Origin: Desulfonatronum sp. SC1
GTDB lineage: Bacteria; Desulfobacterota; Desulfovibrionia; Desulfovibrionales; Desulfonatronaceae
Direction of reading: 5' to 3'
DNA: 64,000 bases
Assembly (NCBI RefSeq): GCF_003046795.1
Contig: NZ_PZKN01000005.1
Coordinates: forward strand, 62,001 to 126,000
The translations under genes and the position numbers were made by a program. The notes beneath the pieces were generated by a model. It saw nothing but the letters and a program-made list of their open reading frames with translations, was not told the origin of the DNA and did not search any database. Of the stretch, positions 35,127-43,474 are shown in pieces; the first letter of the stretch is position 1, and every line of letters begins with the position of its first letter.

Positions 35127-37397
35127 TCACCGGACCCGGTAGACCCTGGTCCAGGGAAAACGGTCCACCACCAGCTCAAAGTGCTCCGCGAACTCCTCGG
35201 GGTCGGCCAGGAGCATCTGGACCAGCATGGACTTGTACAGGGTCCTGTCCATCAGCAGTAACTGCTTCAGGGAGTCGTTATACACGGCAAAACGACCACT
35301 GTCGTTTCCCCACTGCTGTTCTCTCGACAGCTTTCCCTCGACATGGAGAAACCCGTCCAGCGGGATCGGTTCCCCTTGCGCCGGAACGATAAAACCGGTT
35401 TCCAGGTCGAATTGCACATCAGCGGACACTCGCTGCATCCTTCCGCCCTGCCCCTGCCCCGTGCGCAGGTCCCAGTTGCCGAAGGTGGTGATCCAATGCG
35501 CAAGATTCAGGTTGCCCCAGGAAAGCAGGAAGAGCTGTTCCGGGAGATCATCCGGCCAAGCGCGGCGGACCTCGGCCAAGTCGTCAACAATTGCTTGCGC
35601 CTCATCGGCTGGAATGTCTCGCCAATCGACCAGGGGCTGCTGAAGATAGAGCCGCCAAGGAATCTCGCCATCGTCAGACCCCGGCGAGCCGGCCCCGCGC
35701 CAATGCTCCATTTGGGAGCTGGTGACCAGCTTGATCATCTGCGCGGCCTGCATGGGCGAATCCGTGGAATGGACCAAGGCCAAGGGAAACAGGTAGTTCC
35801 GGGAATTCAGCGCACCGTCGCCAAAAGAGGCCCGCCGGGCATAGTATTGCGTCGCATAGCCGTAGTCCCACCACAGCCAGACCCTGGCGTTCTTTGCGGC
35901 CACGTCGCGCAGCTCCTGGAGGGTCTCGGCATAGGCCCGGGACATGACCGGTTGGGGAGACAAACCCTCGGCCTGGGCCCAAATCAGGGCCGCGGCCACA
36001 AGCCCGAAGGCGCTGAGCACCAGCGCCCCGACACGTTGGCGCAGCCCCAGGTTGCGCAACAACAGGGCCAATCCGATTCCCAGCCCCAGCCCCGCGGGCA
36101 CCCCCCCGTACATGGTGAACCGGGCCCCCAGCTTGACCGAGCCGAGGGCCAGAGCCATTAACGGCAAAAAAATCAGGTACAAGGGCCTGTGCCAACAAAG
36201 ATAGACATAGCCGACCACCCCGGCAGCGAAAATCCACCACGTCCCTCCGGAGCGCTCAGCCATGAAAAACGGCGAAAGCAGACGGGCCTCGCGAACGCTT
36301 TGCATCACCGACGGCCAGGCCAGATCAGCGGCGGTCTGATTGCCTTCACCGAGCAGGGGGGCGTATTTCCCTAGCTGTCGCATGACCTCGAAAAAAAGAA
36401 GGTGGATTTCCGCGCCGATCAGCACCAAGGCGACAATCCCGACAACCGCGATACCCAGCGGCCCTCTTTTCTCAAAGTGTCTGGACAGGGGGCCGAAAAC
36501 CAGCCCCATTAGCCCGAGAATCACCAGACCAAAGGGCAGGTTCACGGCCAAAACATACACCGCGCCCAGGACCGATCCCAACAGAACTCGTTGCCGCATA
36601 TCCCGTCCCAGGACCAGCGTCAGAACAAGCCCCATGCCCACGATCCCCGCCAGGATCGGCAGGCCGGAGGCATAGAAACGCAGGTATCCCCAGCCCAGAA
36701 GCCCCAGGCCAAGACACCCCGCGATCAGACCGGCCATGCCCGGTTCCGGTCTCTCGCTCTCCGGATCGGAACGGCTCGGCAGCCCGCGATCCAAAAAAAC
36801 CAGCAGCCCAACGGCAATAAGTACGGGCAGCAACAGGGAGAGCATGTCATGGTCATAATATCCCAGCCGAGTGCGGATCAAAAATCCCATGCTCCCCCCG
36901 GCCAGGATGCCCATGGGCAGGACGGCCTCAGGCGCTCCCTCCCGCCAAGCTAGAAAGGCCAGGGGAAAGACCACCAGCGGAGCGAGAAACACCGGCAGCC
37001 AGAACCCCAGTTGATTCAGAGACATTCCAGTGACTGCTTGGAAAAACCGGGTCAACCGGAAAAAGCCTTCGTGGTCCGGGTGCGGCCGCCCCGTTCCCTG
37101 GGCCCCAGCCAGAAAATAATAGGCATCGTGGGTGGACATCAGCGGCTCGCCCTGGACCTGAAACCACTCGCTGTTCCAGGCAGGGGCTTCCATCAGACGC
37201 AGGTTCAGGCAGACGGCAAAAGCCAAAATCGAGGCCAAAATCGTGAGGAGGAGCAAGAGGCGCCGGGATGGTTGAGGGGCAAGGCCAGGGGAAGATGCCG
37301 AGGATGGCGCGGAAAAAGGCGCGGAAGATGGGCCGTCAATCATGTCAGCTCCAGATGATTCATCAATTCGTGTACGGACATATGCTGTTTCAGACAT
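35127..37397 (-). CDS. STT3/PglB-type oligosaccharyltransferase
   Basis: A 756-residue membrane enzyme that transfers a lipid-linked oligosaccharide to protein in the periplasm. About twelve membrane segments are followed by a C-terminal periplasmic domain. Catalytic signs are HDAYYFLAG (first Asp motif), RTRLGYYDHDM (the DxD-like loop), LGARFTMYGG (conserved Arg) and the hallmark WWDYG in VWLWWDYGYATQYYA. ATG 37397 is preferred; the frame is open to a TTG at 37478. The gene converges on the initiating transferase gene and lies next to the pilus cluster. A truncated relative is at 47797-48003. N-X-S/T transfer is known for PglB relatives; the acceptor here is unproven. Confidence 0.92.
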   Translation of the reverse strand: MSETAYVRTRIDESSGADMIDGPSSAPFSAPSSASSPGLAPQPSRRLLLLLTILASILAFAVCLNLRLMEAPAWNSEWFQVQGEPLMSTHDAYYFLAGAQGTGRPHPDHEGFFRLTRFFQAVTGMSLNQLGFWLPVFLAPLVVFPLAFLAWREGAPEAVLPMGILAGGSMGFLIRTRLGYYDHDMLSLLLPVLIAVGLLVFLDRGLPSRSDPESERPEPGMAGLIAGCLGLGLLGWGYLRFYASGLPILAGIVGMGLVLTLVLGRDMRQRVLLGSVLGAVYVLAVNLPFGLVILGLMGLVFGPLSRHFEKRGPLGIAVVGIVALVLIGAEIHLLFFEVMRQLGKYAPLLGEGNQTAADLAWPSVMQSVREARLLSPFFMAERSGGTWWIFAAGVVGYVYLCWHRPLYLIFLPLMALALGSVKLGARFTMYGGVPAGLGLGIGLALLLRNLGLRQRVGALVLSAFGLVAAALIWAQAEGLSPQPVMSRAYAETLQELRDVAAKNARVWLWWDYGYATQYYARRASFGDGALNSRNYLFPLALVHSTDSPMQAAQMIKLVTSSQMEHWRGAGSPGSDDGEIPWRLYLQQPLVDWRDIPADEAQAIVDDLAEVRRAWPDDLPEQLFLLSWGNLNLAHWITTFGNWDLRTGQGQGGRMQRVSADVQFDLETGFIVPAQGEPIPLDGFLHVEGKLSREQQWGNDSGRFAVYNDSLKQLLLMDRTLYKSMLVQMLLADPEEFAEHFELVVDRFPWTRVYRVR

Positions 37398-37833
37398 GAT
37401 CGAGTATCTTTGATGGATGCACAGATCAGCGACACCGACAAACGGGGAAAGAGGCGGGACGGGATAGGCTGTGGTCAAGGTCGCGGAATAAGATTAAAAT
37501 CGTCATGACGTCTCCCGGCAATATGTCAATTCATGGCCACTCAAGAAATTTTGCAACATCGAAAAATTTTCGATTTCAAACCTACTCGTCAAACTTACTG
37601 AAATCAAACTTCCCGTTCCACACTCCATGGACCCATCAAAGTCCCCTGCATCGCAAAATCTGACTCCCTCATAGCCTTGTTATCACTGGATACTTTGCTT
37701 GACACGTTCCGTGATGAACTTTTTGCCTGTTTAGTAATAACATGCAGCCATGCGATTTTGACGTAGAACTGCTGGAAGCTGTCCAGGACATATAGACAAA
37801 CTTCTTGAAACAGATTAATGTTGACTCCAAATA

Positions 37834-37924
37834 TCCGACAAGGGCAAAACATCCGAAAGGATGCGACGCAAAGCCACCGGCCTACGTTTCGTGCAAACGG
37901 GATAGGGTAGCGGGGTCGCCGGAC
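37834..37924 (+). promoter_or_regulatory. Cyclic-di-GMP-I (GEMM-I) riboswitch upstream of the pilus cluster
   Basis: The sequence reads like a textbook GEMM-I aptamer. AAGGGCAAAAC is followed by a CATCC-GAAA-GGATG hairpin, then GACGCAAAGCCACCGGCC, a second arm CCTACGTTT...AAACGGGATAGG (tetraloop receptor) and GGTAGCGGGGTCGCC. The base matching G20 of the Vibrio Vc2 aptamer is G (middle G of GGG), which points to c-di-GMP rather than cGAMP. It is followed within 210 bases by the fimT-like gene. The RNA probably controls the minor pilin/pilY1 transcript. Confidence 0.93.
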
Positions 37925-37928
37925 TGTT

Positions 37929-37946
37929 AAGGATACGATCCTTTTT
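37929..37946 (+). terminator. Possible expression-platform hairpin of riboswitch 1
   Basis: AAGGAT-ACG-ATCCTT followed by TTT directly after the aptamer. The stem is short (6 bp), so termination control is only a suggestion. The next 130 bases are pyrimidine-rich and hold no gene. Confidence 0.35.
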
Positions 37947-38121
37947 CCAGCTTCCTTCCCCGCCCTGCGACCTTTCCGGTCCGCTCGCGTGCTCTTCCCC
38001 TTTCGCGATATTCGGCTCGTTCCCTCGTCCTTCCGGCAACCGATCCAAACCATGACCACCGTTCCGGGTCGTTTAGAATCGGCCCCTTTGTCATGAGTTA
38101 GCTTTGGAGTCAGGGTTCTTA

Positions 38122-38694
38122 ATGTCAAACCGTGCGATGACAAACAATGGATTCCCAGATGCAATGGCTGGAAAAGCATCCGGACTAAGCATCATTGAGG
38201 TGTTGGTGGTTGTGGCGATTATCTCCATCATCGCGGCAATGGGCATCCCCTCTTTGCAATACTTTGTGCACAGAACTCGGATTTCGACTACTGCCGACGA
38301 ATTCGTGAGCACCCTGAGCTTTGCCCGGAGCGAAGCCATCAAGCGCGGGCATAGGGTCACGGTGTGCAAAAGCGCCGACGGTGAAGACTGCACCGAAAAC
38401 GGCGACTGGGAGCAAGGCTGGATCGTATTCCTTGATCCGGCCAACCCTGACGATTTCGAAGATTCCGGCCTGATTCTCAGGTACCACGGGGCCTTGGCCA
38501 AGGGTATGACAATGACCGGCGACAATGACAGCGGGAATAAAACGAATGTCAGCGACTATGTTTCCTACGTGGCCGGAGGAGCGACGCAACTGTCCCAGGA
38601 CGGAACAATCAGGCTGTGCGGTTGGAATCGCGGCGTGAACTTCGATGTTGCCGTGTCGGGCAGGGTCCGCATGGAGAGGGTTTCCTGCCCGTGA
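38122..38694 (+). CDS. FimT/GspH-type minor pilin
   Basis: A 190-residue prepilin. GLSIIEVLVVVAIISIIAAMGIPSL (residues about 25-50) is the type III signal with cleavage after Gly and Glu at +5. The long 26-residue leader before it is unusual. The middle SFARSEAIKRGHRVTVCKS and the Cys pair VTVCKS/GEDC and terminal LCGWNRG/VSCP match the FimT/GspH family. ATG 38122 follows CAGGG; TTG 38104 is an alternative. It is the first gene downstream of riboswitch 1 and would be part of the pilus-priming tip complex. Confidence 0.87.
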   Translation: MSNRAMTNNGFPDAMAGKASGLSIIEVLVVVAIISIIAAMGIPSLQYFVHRTRISTTADEFVSTLSFARSEAIKRGHRVTVCKSADGEDCTENGDWEQGWIVFLDPANPDDFEDSGLILRYHGALAKGMTMTGDNDSGNKTNVSDYVSYVAGGATQLSQDGTIRLCGWNRGVNFDVAVSGRVRMERVSCP

Positions 38695-38809
38695 AGGTCA
38701 TGCTGATCCGCGGGAAAAGGCCCAAGACATCCAGGGCAACCGCCGACCAAGAGAACGCCATGCGGTATGTTTTGAAAGTTTCATGTAAAATATTCACAAG
38801 GAGCATTTC

Positions 38810-41002
38810 ATGAGGCATGTCTTCCTGCTTCTTCTGGCCTTGACGCTCACTGCCGGCGTTGCCCGCGCCCAGTCCGATCTCGTGGTCTACAACATCCGTG
38901 GTCTGTCCGCGGCAGCATGGAACGGTTCCCAGCTGAACTGGACCTCGCCCAGGGATTCCAAGCATGCCAACGTGACCCCCGGGTCGATAGTCGTCAGGAA
39001 GGGAACCACGGTGTACGACAGTAACTGGTGGGGCTATAAAAGCGAGAACATGTGGCTCATCAACTGGCCGCAGACGTTTGAGACGCTGAACATGGGGCAG
39101 GACTACTACGAGTTTACCGTCAGCGCGGACAATCCGAACACGCACCGGATGAACCTGACCAGCATCTCCGTGGGCGTGGCCCGCGAGGCTTACGATAACT
39201 TCATCGGCGGGGACAAAAAAGGCGCGCGGATATACCGGTTGTATTCCAGCATCGACGGGTATGATAAAGACAACCACATCGCCCAGTTGACCCTGCCCGC
39301 CCCTTTCAGCGACCCGAACAACCAGCGCATTGACCAAGGGGTGCTCACCGCCAACCTGGGCTCCCAATATGATAACATCCCCACGGTGACGTTCAGGGTC
39401 TACGGGTATGGGGATTCCAATATGGACCCCAACAAAGATCCTGAGCAGATCAGAGGCGGAGGAGGCATTGCCAACTTTGCCGGGTCCTTTGAGCATCGGA
39501 TTTCGGAAATCGAGCCATTGGTTCCGTACACCGTGGCCGGAACAGGCTCCAACATCATTGTCCGGGGGACCGTGGTCAGCGGTTCAACCCCGCCCAACCG
39601 CACAGTGAGCACGAACAAACAGGGCTTGGGCACCATTTCCCCGACTTCGCAAACCGTTGCCCACGGCTCCACCACGTCGTTCAGCATCACGCCGAGCGGT
39701 GGCAATGCCATTGTCAACGCGACCGGGTGCGGAGGCACGCTGTGGCGCGATTCCACCTCCAACAGCGGCATCTATTATACGGCCGCCGTGACCCAGAACT
39801 GCACGGTTTCCGTGGAATTCGGCCTGATTCGGGAGGTCACGGCCACAGCCAGTCCCGGAGGCCAGGTTTCTCCCACTGGGACATTCAACGTGGCCAGCGG
39901 GACTCCAGCAGTCTTCAGCGCGGTTGCCAACTACGGCATGCTGCGCGGCGCAGTGGGCGGCACGTGCCCGACCGGTTCATGGAGCGGCGACACCTACACC
40001 ACAGGCAATATCACCTCCAACTGCACGGCTCATTTTAATTTCACAAGCGAGAGCCACACCGTGTCGGCCAGCGCCGGGTCCAACGGCAGCGTCACGCCCT
40101 CGTCCCGCACGGTCAGCCACGGCAACCCGGCCGGCTTCACGGTCACGCCCGTCTCGGGTTATCTGCACGGCGCCGTGGGCGGCTCGTGTCCGTCCGGGTC
40201 CTTCAGCGGCAACACCTACACCATCCCAAGTGTCATTTCCAGCTGCTCCGTGGAGTTCAACTTCACCCAGAACACGCATCCCGTGACCTCGAGCGTTGGA
40301 CCCAACGGCACGGTTTCCCCGCTGGGAACGCGTCAGGTGGCCCACGGCGCGACATTCAGCTACACGGTCACACCGGCGGGCGGGTATGAACACGGCGAGG
40401 TGGGCGGGGATTGCCCGCCGGGGGCCAGCGGCGGGTGGAGCGGCAACACCTACACCACCGGGGGCATCACCAATGCCTGCGACATCAGCTTCAGCTTCAC
40501 CCAGGCCAAGCGTACGGTAACCGCGCAGGTCAGCGAGGGTGGCACGGTCTCGCCCTCTTCCCAGCAGGTGGCACAGGGGGGCACGGCCAGCTTCACGGTC
40601 ACGCCACCAACGAACAAACACTACCACGGCGGAGAAACAGGAACATGCCCGAAAGGTTCATGGAACGGCAATGTCTATACCACGGGTGTAGTGGACACAA
40701 ATTGCTCGATCAATTTTAGCTTTGCCACGGGACAACGCACCGTCACGGCCACGGTCGGGCCCAACGGCATGATCACGCCCGGTATGCGCCAAGTGGGTTT
40801 CGGCTCCACGGCCAGCTTCACGGTGGTGCCGGACTTCGGCTTCTTCAAGCGCCCCATGGGCGGCAATTGCCCCAAGGGTTCGTTCAACGGCAACACCTAC
40901 ACCACGGGCCCGATCACATCCAACTGCACGCTCAACGCGAGCTTCAGCCGGTCGCGCCACGGCATGTCGCCCGGCGTGATCCTGCTGCTGCTGGGCGATT
41001 GA
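38810..41002 (+). CDS. Secreted protein with six disulfide-type tandem repeats
   Basis: A 730-residue exported protein (signal peptide MRHVFLLLLALTLTAGVARA). Residues 21-255 form a unique N-terminal domain rich in aromatic residues. Residues 264-714 consist of six ~75-residue repeats, each ending in a pattern like GG.CP.GS(W/F).G(N/D).YTTG.I.SNC. Each repeat has one Cys pair (307/331, 386/405, 460/479, 535/557, 613/632, 687/706), presumably a disulfide. The repeats resemble the beta-rich B-repeat/Flg_new type of surface proteins. Fifteen N-X-S/T sequons occur. Position within the minor-pilin operon suggests a pilus-associated adhesin; this is inference. Confidence 0.8.
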   Translation: MRHVFLLLLALTLTAGVARAQSDLVVYNIRGLSAAAWNGSQLNWTSPRDSKHANVTPGSIVVRKGTTVYDSNWWGYKSENMWLINWPQTFETLNMGQDYYEFTVSADNPNTHRMNLTSISVGVAREAYDNFIGGDKKGARIYRLYSSIDGYDKDNHIAQLTLPAPFSDPNNQRIDQGVLTANLGSQYDNIPTVTFRVYGYGDSNMDPNKDPEQIRGGGGIANFAGSFEHRISEIEPLVPYTVAGTGSNIIVRGTVVSGSTPPNRTVSTNKQGLGTISPTSQTVAHGSTTSFSITPSGGNAIVNATGCGGTLWRDSTSNSGIYYTAAVTQNCTVSVEFGLIREVTATASPGGQVSPTGTFNVASGTPAVFSAVANYGMLRGAVGGTCPTGSWSGDTYTTGNITSNCTAHFNFTSESHTVSASAGSNGSVTPSSRTVSHGNPAGFTVTPVSGYLHGAVGGSCPSGSFSGNTYTIPSVISSCSVEFNFTQNTHPVTSSVGPNGTVSPLGTRQVAHGATFSYTVTPAGGYEHGEVGGDCPPGASGGWSGNTYTTGGITNACDISFSFTQAKRTVTAQVSEGGTVSPSSQQVAQGGTASFTVTPPTNKHYHGGETGTCPKGSWNGNVYTTGVVDTNCSINFSFATGQRTVTATVGPNGMITPGMRQVGFGSTASFTVVPDFGFFKRPMGGNCPKGSFNGNTYTTGPITSNCTLNASFSRSRHGMSPGVILLLLGD
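39599..40951 (+). repeat. Six tandem ~75-codon repeats inside the secreted protein gene
   Basis: Units of about 72-77 codons begin near codons 264, 341, 415, 489, 567 and 642. Similarity is highest in the last third (GNTYTTG-type segment and the Cys pair). The DNA is diverged enough that recent slippage is unlikely, although GGCAACACCTACACCA recurs in several units. Confidence 0.8.
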
Positions 41003-41033
41003 GGCCGGACCGGCCTGGGGAGGCGCTTTGCGC

Positions 41034-41489
41034 ATGGACAATGGACACGATCCTCTTCTTTCGGCCCCTCCGAGGCAGAGAACCCCTCGCGGTTTTTCCC
41101 TGCTTGAGGTCCTGGTCGGCCTGCTCATCCTGGCGATAGGTCTGCTGGGTTTGGCCGCATTGCAGGTCAGATCGCTGCAGCATAATAACGACGCCTACTT
41201 CCGCTCCCAGGCAACACTGATGTCCTATGACATTATCGACAGGATGCGGGCCAATCGCCCCAATGCCTCCCAGTATGTCATCGATTTCGGGGAGGGGCCG
41301 GCCGTGAATCTGCCGGACACGGTCAAGACGGACCTGGAGCAGTGGAAGGACGCCCTGGCCACGGTCTTCCCGGGATCCGGCGGAGATGGTGCTATAGAAA
41401 TGAACGATTTAGTGGTCACCGTGAGGATCGCCTGGAAGGAGTCCGGCGATGCACCCCTGCAGGAATTTGCAACCCAGTCCGAGCTGTGA
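41034..41489 (+). CDS. pilV: Type IV pilus minor pilin PilV
   Basis: A 151-residue prepilin with RGFSLLEVLVGLLILAIGLLGLAALQ (cleavage after Gly), the PilV-specific AIGLLGLAALQ segment and DIIDRMRANRPNA. ATG 41034 lies about 11 bases after GGGGAGG; TTG 41028 is closer to it and possible. It ends just before pilW. PilV is one of the core minor pilins that, with PilW, PilX, FimU and PilY1, starts pilus assembly. Confidence 0.9.
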   Translation: MDNGHDPLLSAPPRQRTPRGFSLLEVLVGLLILAIGLLGLAALQVRSLQHNNDAYFRSQATLMSYDIIDRMRANRPNASQYVIDFGEGPAVNLPDTVKTDLEQWKDALATVFPGSGGDGAIEMNDLVVTVRIAWKESGDAPLQEFATQSEL

Positions 41490-41499
41490 GGACGCGAGC

Positions 41500-42546
41500 A
41501 TGAACGACACCGTGCATAAACAGAGGGGGCTGACCATAGTCGAGGCCTTGGTGACCATGGTCATCCTGATGATCGTCCTGGGCGGCGTATATCAGATCTT
41601 TCAAAGCGTCACCCTGACCTACCGGATGCAGGCAGGCCTCTCCCGGGTGCAGGAGAACGGGCGTTTCGCCCTGGACTTCATCACCAGGGACGTACGGCAG
41701 GCGGGATATCGCGGCTGCGTTTCCTCCGGCCCCCTGACCAACACCCTCAACAATGCAACAGATTGGGCGTATGATTTCAATGTGGGAGTGTTCGGGTATG
41801 ACGATGTGGGGACGTCGGTTTCCGATCTCGAGAACTTGCCGACTCGCGCCGGGTCTGATGTCATTGTCGTTCGCACCATGGCTGGTGATTCCGTACAGTT
41901 AGTCCAGAATAAGGAGTCAGCAAACTTAACCGTGGAAGTCACCTCTGATGAACCTAAGGCTTGTGATGGCGCACAGCGAGTCAGTGGTCTTTGCGAGGGA
42001 GATATCCTTTTGATTTCCGATTGCGTCAAATCACGAGTTTTTCAAATATCTAGTTTTCAAAAAATACCAGCGGGTTTGCGTATTGTGCATGGTGTATCAG
42101 GCGACCCGGGGAACATGCCTGAGTATGCTTCCTGGGGCGGGGCCAGCGCACCCGATAATGAGCGCTTCGGTCCGGACTCCGAGATAATGAAAGTGGCGAC
42201 CTTGATTTATCATGTGCGGGACAATTTTGCCCTGTATCGAAAAGAGGGGACAGCAGCCGCGCAACCCCTTGTCGAGGGGGTGGAGACCATGCAGGTTCTG
42301 TATGGCGAGGATACGGACGGTGACGGGATCGTGAACGAGTATGTCGTTGCCGACGAAGTCGGTGACTGGGAAAGGGTGCGCAGCATCCAGATCGGCCTGC
42401 TGATGCGGACCATGGAGGAAATTCGGGGTATGGATCCGCACACGAAGCCCTATGACGTCTTAGAAACAGAATTTGGCCCTTACAACGATCGGCATATCCG
42501 GCGTGTTTTTACAACCACGATCGGCCTGCGCAACAGACTGAAATAG
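41500..42546 (+). CDS. pilW: Type IV pilus minor pilin PilW
   Basis: A 348-residue prepilin. RGLTIVEALVTMVILMIVLGGVYQIFQS is the N-terminal helix with the cleavage Gly and Glu at +5. SRVQENGRFALDFITRDVRQAGYRGC is the PilW family signature. The C-terminal RVFTTTIGLRNR closes the domain. The ORF is open earlier (41449), but ATG 41500 has GAGG upstream and avoids overlap with pilV. A short segment around 42000-42080 is less GC-rich than the rest. Confidence 0.9.
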   Translation: MNDTVHKQRGLTIVEALVTMVILMIVLGGVYQIFQSVTLTYRMQAGLSRVQENGRFALDFITRDVRQAGYRGCVSSGPLTNTLNNATDWAYDFNVGVFGYDDVGTSVSDLENLPTRAGSDVIVVRTMAGDSVQLVQNKESANLTVEVTSDEPKACDGAQRVSGLCEGDILLISDCVKSRVFQISSFQKIPAGLRIVHGVSGDPGNMPEYASWGGASAPDNERFGPDSEIMKVATLIYHVRDNFALYRKEGTAAAQPLVEGVETMQVLYGEDTDGDGIVNEYVVADEVGDWERVRSIQIGLLMRTMEEIRGMDPHTKPYDVLETEFGPYNDRHIRRVFTTTIGLRNRLK

Positions 42547-42557
42547 CGAGAAGAAAC

Positions 42558-43076
42558 ATGCGACGCAAACCTCCTCCTGAAATCGCAAGCTCGAGCACCG
42601 AACAAGGCTCGACCCTGGTTCTGGCCCTGGTCATTCTTCTGGTGCTGACTCTCATCGGTGTTGCCGGGATGAATTCCACGTCCCAGCAGGAAAAGATGGC
42701 CGGGAACCTGCGGGACAAGGACCTCGCGTTCCAGGCCGCCGAGGCGGCGTTGCGCGAAGCCGAGCAGTTTCTCCAGGTCGCGTCCTTGCCGGCTTTCGAG
42801 GGGACCGACGGTCTTCATCAGCCCGACAGGACCCTGTGGCTGCATCCAGCCACCTGGGCCGCTAACAGCACTGTTTCCGTGGAGTATGACGTGGGGGTCC
42901 AGGGAGTTGCGCTACAGCCCAGGACGATCATCGAGGAACTGGAGCCTGTTCAACTGGACGGGGAAAGCGTCAAATTCGGGGAAATGCCGGATATCGCCAT
43001 GTTCCGGGCGACAGCCAGAGGGGTTGGCGGCACGGCTGGCGCAGAGGTGATCCTTCAGACAATAATCAGGCGCTGA
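42558..43076 (+). CDS. pilX: Type IV pilus assembly protein PilX
   Basis: A 172-residue minor pilin. STLVLALVILLVLTLIGVAGMNSTSQQEKMAGNLRDKDLAFQAAEAALREAE is the PilX N-terminal region with the usual QQEKMAGN and AFQAAEAAL signatures. Cleavage follows the Gly in EQGST. It lies 11 bases after pilW and is followed by the small secreted gene and pilY1, the standard order. Confidence 0.92.
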   Translation: MRRKPPPEIASSSTEQGSTLVLALVILLVLTLIGVAGMNSTSQQEKMAGNLRDKDLAFQAAEAALREAEQFLQVASLPAFEGTDGLHQPDRTLWLHPATWAANSTVSVEYDVGVQGVALQPRTIIEELEPVQLDGESVKFGEMPDIAMFRATARGVGGTAGAEVILQTIIRR

Positions 43077-43100
43077 TCCAACCTTTTGGAGGTTTGCGCA

Positions 43101-43457
43101 ATGCAAAAGAACTCTTTCATGTTACCCCGCCTTGCGGTTGTTCTTTTGGGAACAGTCATGGCCATGCATTTCGGGATCGCATCCCATGCCGCTGATCCTG
43201 GAAAGACGTTTGAGGCATTCATCGAGTATATCGGCAAGGACCATATTCTGGCACAGGATCAGCTTTTCCCGTTGCAACTGTCCAGCGTTTCGTCCGAAAC
43301 AGGAAAGCAGAAAGTAGGGACGCTTTTCTATCTTCCGGAGGACGACATCTATTTATCCCATCAAAACTTGATGGACGTCGGCCACATAACCCTTGGAAGA
43401 ATTTTTCTTGAGGCGGGATTCGTCCACCGGATTGAGATCCTGGAAATGCACCAATAG
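43101..43457 (+). CDS. Small exported protein of unknown function in the pil cluster
   Basis: A 118-residue protein with a signal peptide (LAVVLLGTVMAMHFGIASHAADPG). The mature ~88 residues have no Cys and no family I recognise. TTGGAGG lies just upstream of the ATG at 43101. Its place between pilX and pilY1, inside an evident operon, suggests a pilus-tip role, perhaps partner to PilY1. Name and function are not established. Confidence 0.65.
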   Translation: MQKNSFMLPRLAVVLLGTVMAMHFGIASHAADPGKTFEAFIEYIGKDHILAQDQLFPLQLSSVSSETGKQKVGTLFYLPEDDIYLSHQNLMDVGHITLGRIFLEAGFVHRIEILEMHQ

Positions 43458-43474
43458 GAATCATGGAGATGGGC

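Noticed and set aside
38616-38813. Small ORF between fimT and the repeat protein gene
   Set aside because: Overlaps the end of fimT in another frame, no ribosome-binding site, no domain.
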